64,000 bases of DNA, from NCBI GenBank assembly GCA_037577475.1, contig CM075204.1, forward strand, positions 4,247,855-4,311,854, written 5' to 3'. The stretch's first letter is position 1. Every line of letters begins with the position of its first letter. A model generated the notes under the pieces. The model was not told the origin of the DNA. It saw only the letters and a list, made by a program, of their open reading frames with translations, and did no database searches. This stretch comes from Chaunax sp. Z400 (lineage: Eukaryota > Chordata > Actinopteri > Lophiiformes > Chaunacidae). Shown here in pieces: positions 35,309 to 44,077 of this stretch. The translations under genes were made by a program, and so were the position numbers.

Positions 35309-37697
35309 TTACCTCTTTGTCGACCTGGTAAAAGGTTTCAGCCGATTAGCAAGGACAATGTCATCAGGAGAAGGTTTGTCGAATTGGAACGGTATAATTG
35401 GTCGGAGTGAGGCATGCTGCTCTTTGGATTTGTCATGCGATTTACACATGAGGACCGAACTCCTTATTTTTCCCTTTAATTTATCATCCATCCCCTTCTT
35501 TTTTCTGTTGCTTTGATAACACAAAGCCATCCCAAATACTGATGGTTTTGCAAAAACCGAAGTATCCACAGGTGGAGTGACCGGTGAAGAGAGACCTCTG
35601 TCTCTGTCGCTGTCGAAGTGAGGAGGGCTTTCTCCCTCTGACTGGGCCAGGAGTACACGCAGATCAAGAGTCTCCTTCATCTCACATGGCCTGCAGTTCT
35701 GGTGGCATGGTTTGTGTTTGGTCCCACCCTCTACAGTGCTTTCAGCTAAAGCACCAGCCGACTCTGGTGAAAGGAGCGAGGTAAGAGAGTGCTGTGACCC
35801 ATTTGAGGTGGTCGAGGCTTCGTCTTTGTGTGTTGACGCCAAATGAGACAAGCAAAGTGGCTCAGAGATAGCAGGTGGTTGTTTCAATCCACTGGCTGGA
35901 GATTCAGTGCTGCCGAGGTGAGGGGAAACTAAGGAACTGTAGGTACCTTCTCTGGCACCCTTATTGGCCTCGCACAGCTCTTTGTCCTTCTCTTCAAGGA
36001 GTTGTTTAAGCTGGCAGACTTCTTCATCCATCTCTTCCTTTAGCGTCTTCTCCTGGTTATCTGTTTGGTGGAGGCTCTGCTGAAGAGTGGCAATCTGCTC
36101 ATCTCTCTCTTCTTTCTCCACCTTTGCCTTTTCATTGTCTTTCTTCAGGTGTTCAGCACTCCTTTTTTCTTCTCTGGCACGCTCAGTGGCCTCGCACAGC
36201 TCTTTGTCCTTCTTTTCAAGGAGTTGTTTAAGCTGGCTGACTTCTTCATCCATCTCTTCCTTCAGCATCTTCTCCTGGTTCTCTGTCTGGTGGAGGCTCT
36301 GCTGAAGAGTGGCAATCTGCTCATCTATCTCTTCTTTCTCCACCTTTGCCTTTTCATTGACTTTCTTCAGGTGTTCAGCCTTGCTTTTTTCTTCTCTGGC
36401 ACGCTCAGTGGCCTCGCACAGCTCTTTGTCCTTCTCTTCAAGCAGTTGTTTAAGCTGGCTGACTTCTTCATCCATCTCTTCCTTCAGCATCTTCTCCTGG
36501 TTCTCTGTCTGGTGGAGGCTCTGCTGAAGAGTGGCAATCTGCTCATCTCTCTCTTCTATCTCCACCCTCGCCTTTTTATTGTTTTTTTTCTGAAAAATGC
36601 AATAATAATACTTATTATTATTATGGATAACAGTAGCACATAAAAGTAACAGGTAAAAAGAGTTACAGGTCAAATCTATTTATTATTATAAATCAAGCAT
36701 AGGCAATACAGTAAAGATGAGTTTTGAGAGATTATGTAAAAGCTGGCAGTGAAGTTTCTTAGTCTAAGTTCCTCAGGTAAACTATTCCATAGAGTTGGGG
36801 TCCTAACAGCAAAAGCTCTGTCCCACTTAGTCTTCAGCTTTGACAAGGTATAACGAACTAAGTAACTAACTAGAAAGCAATCGGAGAGCGCAAACCTCCG
36901 CCAAGGCAGCTCAGTTCTGGATATTTCCATTATACCCAAAAGCAGCAGAGAGACGCCGTCAATGAGGGACGAACAAGACACAGAGGAAGATGCTAATTTA
37001 GCATGCTAGCGGTAACTAATTATCTTCACAACGGCAAAACTTGACTTGGCGAACTCAAAACTGTACAAGACTGACACAGCATGAGTCAGACATCACTTAG
37101 AACTATAGACAACAGTTTCATAAAGTTTGAACCACAAATAATACGTTTTCTTAACGTTATTGACGGAGTGCAGCAAAGCAGTGCTTACATCTGATCCAGG
37201 AAGATATGGCTTTGACCAGAACACGCATGCAGGCACCTATGTCATCACGCTGCACTCGTCGTCAGACGTACACAGACAAAACTCTAAACACTGCAGACAG
37301 CCCCATCTTGTGGAGCCTTGTAATCATTACATTACAAGTGTACATGTGACAGTTTAATCCTATAAAAGATTCCTGGATCCAGACTGTGATCAAGATCACC
37401 ACCAAAATCAAATCAATTCTTCCTTGGGCCACTTCCGACATCTCACGAAAATTTCATCAAAATCTGTCCGTTACATTTTTTAAAATCCTGTTAACAAACC
37501 AACCAACCTGTTAACGCCAGCAAAAACATCACCTCCTCGCTTGGCAGAGGTAACTAACTAACTTGCTTGTGGTAAAGTTGATAAATTTGGTAAAGTTCAA
37601 GAAAAAACAGTAATCTTGTCTCTAAGTGCAGTCATCACTAACACGTCTTCATGTTTGAGCATCTTACCTGTTTGGTCTTGCCTAGTCTCTGTCCCAT
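35309..37697 (-). CDS. Coiled-coil protein with SKI7-like tail, copy 1 (436 aa)
   Basis: Two exons: 37,697-37,668 (MGQRLGKTKQ; start context GCACCATGG) and 36,589-35,309, with donor CAG|GTAAGA, acceptor TTTTTCAG and matching phase 0. Residues 11-18 are KKNNKKAR. Residues 19-225 are a highly charged coiled coil: two full 74-residue repeats (units start VEIEER, VEKEEI) and a 59-residue third (VEKEER). The 211-residue tail is Ser/Thr-rich, with KPCHQNCRPC at 303-312, AKPSVF at 357-362, a basic stretch (NRKKKGMDDKLKGK) and FQFDKPSPDDIV at 411-422, ending FTRSTKR. The tail recalls the SKI7-like part of short HBS1L isoforms, which binds exosome and SKI complexes; this is from memory and untested. 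No GTPase domain, signal peptide or membrane segment. The 28 residues before KKNN in the genomic frame are intron. Gly2 could be myristoylated. Confidence 0.75.
35945..36565 (-). repeat. 222-bp coding repeats, copy 1 (2.8 units)
   Basis: Three in-frame units of 222 bp (last one 177 bp). Key word IATLQQSLHQT recurs every 74 residues. Unit 2 has LLEKKDKE where all others have LLEEKDKE; unit 3 has EEVCQLKQ where copies 2 and 3 have EEVRQLKQ. Confidence 0.95.
36676..36872 (-). mobile_element. LINE C-terminal fragment in intron (copy 1)
   Basis: Minus-strand frame reads TLSKLKTKWDRAFAVRTPTL then WNSLPEELRLRNFTASF, the GDRAF.V..P.LWNSLP.E.R signature of L2-type ORF2 C-termini. Its equivalents are 45,677-45,850 and 54,470-54,645; copies 2 and 3 share a short deletion giving LPEELHCQLL. 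Confidence 0.65.
36894..37551. mobile_element. Candidate 658-bp TIR element in intron (copy 1)
   Basis: ACCTCCGCCAAG at 36,894-36,905 and CTTGGCAGAGGT at 37,540-37,551 form an 11/12 inverted pair. The right part (GATCACCACCAAAATCAAAT, TTCTTCCTTGGGCCAC, TTTCATCAAAATCTGTCC, AACAAACCAACCAACC) resembles a very common fish interspersed repeat. Equivalent spans are 45,871-46,528 and 54,664-55,321. Whether the two ends belong to one insertion is not proven. Confidence 0.45.
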
Positions 37698-37840
37698 GGT
37701 GCTTGAAAACTCAGGTATGTCACTCACTGTGTGTCTGTAAGATAATTTTTTCTCAAGTATAAAATCTGACTTGTTGGAAGCTGATTTTAAAAGATAGTTT
37801 CCTTTGATGTATTATGACAACAGACTGTTTGTTTAAGGTG

Positions 37841-37866
37841 TAATATACCCTCATGATGTCATTGGG
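37841..37866 (-). promoter_or_regulatory. Possible core promoter of coiled-coil gene
   Basis: Minus strand reads CCCAATGACATCA then TGAGGGTATATTA: a CCAAT box overlapping a CRE-like TGACATCA and a TATA-like word, about 145-170 bp upstream of the ATG. Kept at 46,818-46,843 (with one change after the CRE) and 55,611-55,636. Prediction only. Confidence 0.3.
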
Positions 37867-37899
37867 AATGTTTGTCTGTATCCATGGATACACACAGAC

Positions 37900-40898
37900 A
37901 TCAAAGCCATCAAGTTCAGATTGTTGTAATAATAGTGATGATGTAATTTATAATGTTTAAGTAATTAGTGTGGATGCTTTGCAGCCACACTATAGTTATC
38001 CTGTTCTTTGTTTTTCTTTTTCTCCCCCTTCTTCTTCTTCCATACATTTTGGCACTCAACTACTTCCACATACTTCAACGTAGAAACTTCATTCGAATGT
38101 CAAAATATTCAGCTCAATTAGGACATGATCGGATCTATTCAGATTTTTCATATCTTTCATATTTTCCAAGATGTTCCCAATTTTCCGAGTAAAATTCCCC
38201 ATTCATTCTTATGGGAAAAGTTCCTCATAACTTCAAAATCTTCATACTTTCAGCTAGAAACACCATTCAAAGTTCCAGGCGTTGAGACAGGTTTTAACCT
38301 TTCAAAAGACAAAAACTAACTATTAACTATTAACTTACCATGTGTTGCAGAGGTGGTGCACAAAATCTCAGCATGGGGACATTGTTTAAGTTGGTTCTTT
38401 TTCTGGTAAAATTTTTTTTTAATGTTTTAAAATTTATTATAACAATACAGTAAATTGTGAATAATGTCTAGAATTAAATATACTGAAATATAAAGACTGT
38501 TACTCAAACTTATTTCCCCTGCAAAATACATTGCACATTAGCCTAAAATGAATTAGTAAAGCAATTTCAGTTGGCTTGGAAAGGGCACATGTCTGCATCA
38601 AAACAGACCATACTGCACTGCAACAGTGTTCTGAATATCTGTGGATAGAACTTTTAGTTAACTTAGAAGTCTTTGTAGCAGATAGGTTTCGATTAGTGTG
38701 ACCAGATGACAATGGGTAAAATTCAGGACAGGGCAGTTGGGGTGGTCCGGGTGTTCAGTGGTGCAACATTTTAGAGGATTATAACATTTTTAATATTACA
38801 TTAGAAGGAAACCGGATGCCTTTGAAAAAAATGCAATATTATGTTTTAAGGACACATTTGTGCCACTAGCCAGCTGTGCTGAGCATCACCTTTTATCCCT
38901 ATCTACTCCCTGACGTCCTCTTTTCCATTTGTAATCAAACATTAACGCCAAGACACAAAGCTTCATATTCAATTTAGACAAAACTTTCCAATACTTCTAC
39001 GACGCTGCAATTGATATGCGTCATTAGCGCCAGGTAACTTTATACAGTTTTTTGAATGGAAGCTGGTGATTTGTCATTTAGATCATTTTTCACATTGAAC
39101 GTGAAAAAAATGCCAATAATTGTAGTGTTGTAAGTTCAGCTTCTCTGGACATTAAAGAATGACCAATAGTAAGTTAAGTTAGCCACTCTAAATCATATTA
39201 ACACGATGATTTATTGTGTCTACCACATCTATATCATGACGACCGTCCCAACAATGTTAGCATGGTTGTAGGTTTATTTTTTACTAACAACGGGTTCAAT
39301 GTAATAATTTTTTACATGCAGCAGAAAATAGAAATTTTGGTAAATAATTTACCCGGGGTGTAAATGACGTTAACCATAGCAAAGTTGAGCAAGCATTAAC
39401 TGTGAGGACCGAGTGACACAATTCTTGTTTTAGAGAAAACTATGCGACTGAGAAATTTCTCAAAAATGTCTAGTAACTACTAATTATCAATCACCTTGTT
39501 TAACTAGATAAATTAATGTATATACATATATAATTATTATAATTATTAATTACTTACCCAAGGATGCCAAATGATTAGCTGCAGTATGTACTGGTTGTCG
39601 ATAAAACTTCCGCTTCCGCTCCAGTTTGAACTTTCTCTGTATCCGGTGAGCATGCGAAATAGTTGAACACATCAGATCCATTGGTCTGAGAAAAGTCATT
39701 CTCATTGCATTGACATGTATGGGTTTAATTCATCTGATTTTTCTTTGATTCGTGTTCAACAAACAAGAATGAATCATTTAATGAACATAAACATGACTAA
39801 TTAATTTAATGCAAAAATACTTCTACTTAACTAATCAAACACATTCCCTAGTTCATTTTACTTTTAGTGTAATTGGTACTTTGGATTTAGTATAGGCTTG
39901 ATTACAGCGTCTACCTTGTCTATGGATGTTACAGTTACATTTACAGGCTCTGGTGCACGGCTTAAAAAAGTTTGACATCCGTGTTTGTCCTACCCAAGTT
40001 GCTTATTGCTAATTATTCACCATAATAATTGTTTACATTGTATATTTCTGCAAACCAGGGATATGTTAAAACTTTACATTTAATAATTTGAAATTCTGGG
40101 GTTAAGTTTAAACATTTTTGTCAAGAGACAAAGTTGTGCTTAAAGTCTTGTTCTGTTTGTTGGTATGCATGTTTCCCCTGGTTTAATCACCACAAACATG
40201 GCTAAAAACTTTGATTGTTCAAAATATCGTCTGCAGTCAGCACAAACAAGGTTAAAATCTCTTGATGTCTCATTCCAAATATCTGCTTTTCATGCCACAA
40301 CAACAACTTCAAAACATCCCAATAGTTGCTAAAATGACCCTGTACCTGGCTGAGGTTGTCTCAGAGATCTCTTGCTTGGCCCCAATGTTACTTCACCGCC
40401 TTCTCCTCAACCCTCCAATGAGAAAGTCAGCTCATATATAGTATATATGTATATATGTAATTTGAAATTAATATGTAATGTAGAATTGTAGATCTGATAT
40501 GTTTGAAACATTCAAACCAGCACCTCCATGTTAGCATAAAAGTAAAATAGCAACAGTGTATTATGATAAATGGGCTGAATCACTTGGATCACTACTTTCA
40601 ACCAAGACACCACTATTTCCAGATGAATCAGTCAGCTTGGTGGAGGAGATAGGTTCTAAGGTGTGATTTCAATGACCACCTCTTCTCTCCACACCATCAG
40701 CCTGAAATGACTGAGTTGCAGTACAGGAAGATTGCTTTTCAGTGAGCGCCATCGTGCTCCCTTTTCATTTTGGAGACTACATGAAGTTTTCTGTATCAAC
40801 ACACTTGGACCATAAGGTCTTGTGTCGACACAACATTTTTTTTTCTGTCATGAAAGTGCTGGCAGGGTGCTGAGGAGGGCTGGGATGATACTTATGGC
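37900..40898. other. Non-coding middle of unit 1
   Basis: No exon or element that I can name. AT-rich; short frames found here recur in units 2 and 3 only because the units are near-identical. Equivalent stretches: 46,877-49,875 and 55,670-58,668. Confidence 0.5.
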
Positions 40899-41344
40899 GT
40901 GAAAACAGCAGTGTTTGTTACTTCCGGACTGAAAAAAAAGAACACTCTCACTCTGGATTGGATTCAACAAAGGCAGACATCACTTTGCAAGTGCTCCTCC
41001 TGGCAAACCTACGTTGACATCTACACACGACTAGTTCAGTATACTTGTGCAGCTCGATGCGACTGCGATGGATGGCCATTATGTTTGAGAAGAAAGGTAA
41101 TTACCTAACACATTTTGACTCTTATTAACACTGAACGCACAATGTTAATCTTAGCCTCAGCCTTTAGCTTGCTACATAGCATCAACTTCACGATCAATCA
41201 CACTGCAGTTAAACAAACACACTGATTTTATTTTTACAGGTTGTCTTGCGGCTGATGGCAAGACGGCGGTCACCTGTTGCCTGGGTACATCCATCATGTC
41301 ACCACTGGTTGGACACAATTGTTCCAGATTCCAGCTCTTTATAA
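40899..41344 (+). other. Weak two-exon small ORF candidate
   Basis: A frame to 41,096 (ending CDCDGWPLCLRRK) has a donor AAAG|GTAATT. An acceptor TTTATTTTTACAG starts 41,240, and splicing keeps the frame: VVLRLMARRRSPVAWVHPSC, then HHWLDTIVPDSSSL and TAA at 41,342. RRRSPVAWVHP vaguely recalls the N-terminus of Harbinger-type transposase genes. Units 2 and 3 have one more A in the A-run near 40,930, which shifts the upstream frame. Equivalent exon 2: 50,217-50,321 and 59,010-59,114. Confidence 0.18.
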
Positions 41345-41415
41345 TTTGTGCAGAATTTCTGTGTGGCTCTTTCACTGATGAGCATCAGACATGAAAACAC
41401 TCAGCCTCCTGTACA

Positions 41416-41550
41416 GGCATTATCAGAGTATGGTAATCCATGAGGGGCTGACAATAACAATGCTTTAAAAAATCACTCCCTCCGTTAAAGTAGTCCATCA
41501 CTGCAGCTCTGCTGTCAGCCCCTTATGGATAACCATACTCTGATAATGCC
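41416..41550. repeat. Long hairpin, unit 1
   Basis: Arms 41,416-41,453 and 41,513-41,550 pair at 36 of 38 positions (left GGCATTATCAGAGTATGG..., right ...CCATACTCTGATAATGCC), with a 59-nt loop. Weaker pairing extends about 17 bp outward (CTCAGCCTCCTGTACA with TATATAGGTGGCTGAA). Confidence 0.9.
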
Positions 41551-41800
41551 TATATAGGTGGCTGAATGTCCATCACTGCAGCTCTACTAAAGCAACCATT
41601 CAGTAATTATATTCCAAGACATCTATACAGTAATTACTTGTATTCTGTCTCTCTTTAAATCCAGTTTATTGACACAGACATGTCTATTAAGAAAACTGGT
41701 TTATTTTAAAATCCAAATTATATACAGTACAATACAAAAATACACAAGTCACAAAAAATGTACAAGTGTACAGTGTTGTGCAAAGGAGTTCAATTCAATA

Positions 41801-42514
41801 ATAATTGAAGCTGCAAGCAGCGTTGAACCGCCACTTGCACACCCGCGCCTGTCGGGGCGTGTGCCCATCGTTGGGGCGTGTGCCCATCGTTGGGGCGTGT
41901 GCCCATCGTTGGGGCGTGTGCCCGTTGGGCCTTGAGCCATCGTCGGCCTCACGACTGCACACCTGGATAAATGCAAGGCTATGTATCTGCATGCATTTTG
42001 GACACTGAGGGACGGATTGTGGCGCTAGACACCACCTAATAATTTGGACTCGTCTTTGATTATATCACTTGAGGCAACACCATGAAAATGTAATCAAAAT
42101 CAAACAAAAATTGTCACACAAGACATTTTTGTTACTCAGTATTGTTGTGAAGATGTCTTCAGGGTGGGACTTTAAACATGTCTACCAAATTACATACATG
42201 TGGGTTAAACACACACTTGGATATGCTTATTTGAAGTTTTACAGGGGGCGCTGTGGAGCCAATTTACCACAACCGATCCTGTAAACCATATGAGATCGTA
42301 AGTAGTACAACCTTTGACGAGTGTGTCAATTTTGGTGAGCATCTGAGCTTCCCTGGCCTCTCAACACCAACTTCCTGTTTGATGGCGAACATCAAATGTC
42401 ACGACGCCGCCATATGACCCAAAATCACAATATTTACAATAATGCTTCATCAAGGCCTTATGGCTTTACTGAGCAAATTTGAGATCATTGTGGTGAACGG
42501 CCTGATAGCAGCAG
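41801..42514 (+). mobile_element. GCTGCAAGCAGC-family repeat, unit 1
   Basis: From AATTGAAGCTGCAAGCAGCG to the point where units 1 and 2 part from unit 3 (GATAGCAGCAG). It lacks the 28 bp found in the 29.5-kb and unit 3 copies and is truncated relative to unit 3. Confidence 0.85.
41851..41926. repeat. 19-bp GC-rich VNTR, 4 copies (unit 1)
   Basis: Unit TTGGGGCGTGTGCCCATCG, exactly 76 bp; the last copy ends in CCCGTTGGG. Confidence 0.95.
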
Positions 42515-42744
42515 TTCAAATTCTGAAGTATATAACTTCCTGTTGCCATTAGGACAGTGAATATGTAAACCAGCCATTTCAAAGTTATATACATTCAAAA
42601 TTACAACTACATTGTATGCTTATTGAAAATATATACTGTACATATTTTATATACTTTATAGATGCGATCAAATCAGTGCATTTTGGAGGGGTGTGGTAAT
42701 CCATTGTTTTTATCTCCTCTTATCAAAATATAAACATTTTAAAT
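42515..42744. other. 230-bp segment at unit 1 end
   Basis: AT-rich, TTCAAATTCTGAAGTATATA to AAACATTTTAAAT. Repeated only at 51,530-51,759; absent at both outer borders of the array. No coding content. Confidence 0.9.
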
Positions 42745-43914
42745 GGGCTCCTTTATAAATGAGAAAATGTATTGAGTCTGAGTAAACAGCCACTCATGTT
42801 CATGTTCATATGTACATATTTTTATTTGAGAGCATAAGTGAATTTTAAATTAAACGGGCACACATCAGTTAAACGCACATTTTAACTACTTTATATGAGA
42901 CAAGTTTATTTTGTCATAATTAGCAGACTCATATTTCCCTCTCATCATTAAATCAAACAGAATATTGCTTGTTCTTTGCGTTTCAGTCAGGTGTACAAGA
43001 GGAGAGCAACATGCATATCAGGTGTAGCATTTAGTCTCTGGGCAGTCGCTAAGCTAACATTACCTGCAGCAGTCTGGTCCTTAGCTGGGTCTTGTCCCTG
43101 GTCTCTAGCTATGCCTTTCTTTTTTATTAGCCAGGCATCCATGTTTATGTGACCACCTGCAAAATCTGTCCATTACTTTGGTGGAAACTATGGTGGAACT
43201 ATGGTAACCCAAAACGAGTTCTGAACAAGGCACCGCCTGCCTGGCTCTAATGTCGCGCTGTGATTGGCAGATCTCCATGTGTGGTGGAGCTAGAAACACG
43301 CTCCCTCATGTGGCTGAAAGATGTTCTGCAGATATAAATCTAGAATAATAGTCAAATAAAATCATAACTATTTTATTTGGCAATCCAAATAAAATCTTCT
43401 GCGACCCAGACTTTGGGAACCACTGATCTAGACACAGTGAGTGGATCATTTAACCCACTGGCTTGACTTACCCCCTTCTCCCCTACATAAACGTCTCTTT
43501 ACAGTTGTTGCTCATGGTAAATTATATTATCTACCACGTTCTTTAAAGGCATGATTCACTATTCATGACTCACACTAAAAACGTGAGCTGCCTTAAGAAA
43601 CCTGACCTAACCTGAGAGACACATTGCACCAGCTACTTAAGAGTGAGTTTTAAAACATTTTTCTCTTAAAGTGTTCATGTCCTCTTAATCAAGGCCAAAA
43701 TACTAATATGTTGAAACCAATAGTTCACCTTTACATACTGTGTAAACACCCATTCTCTACTACATTTGAGGTTCAAATAGGGAATGGAGCACTGTTTTGA
43801 CTGGTTATGTAAAATTACCCCCAAAAAGATACATTTTTACACTCAAGAGACACAAAAGTACAACCATACACAACCAGAGAGACACACGAAGACACAGGTG
43901 CATTGAGAGTCATC

Positions 43915-43920
43915 TTTATT
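43915..43920 (-). terminator. Poly(A) signal of coiled-coil gene copy 2
   Basis: AATAAA on the minus strand, 158 bp past the stop; flanks as in copy 1. Confidence 0.75.
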
Positions 43921-44077
43921 TGATCATTTACAAATAAACTTCTGGCAGAGTGATGATGATGACACACCCAGTGTAACCCATTTGTACATTGTAATATTAA
44001 AAGCCTGTAAGAGCAAGAAAAGCCTCTCTTCCCTCAGGTCTGAAAGCCTTAATTTTGATCTGGAACCAATTTAATTT

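Larger units (their letters stand above)
33982..42744. repeat. Tandem segmental unit 1 (8,763 bp)
   Basis: Starts GGGCTCCTTTATAAATGAGA. The same string recurs at 42,745 and 51,760, each followed by nearly the same sequence. Content in order: AT-rich start, a repeat terminus ending GGGAACCACTGATCTAGA (about 34,670), the minus-strand coiled-coil gene (35,125-37,700), non-coding DNA, a hairpin (41,416-41,550), the GCTGCAAGCAGC repeat with a VNTR, and a 230-bp segment (42,515-42,744) also present at the end of unit 2 but not of unit 3. Confidence 0.97.

Noticed and set aside
36590..36673. N-terminal 28 residues (MTCNSFYLLLL...) as the start of the coiled-coil protein
   Set aside because: They precede a good acceptor (TTTTTCAG) and are AT-rich intron. 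The MGQRLGKTKQ exon with strong Kozak and matching phase is a better start.
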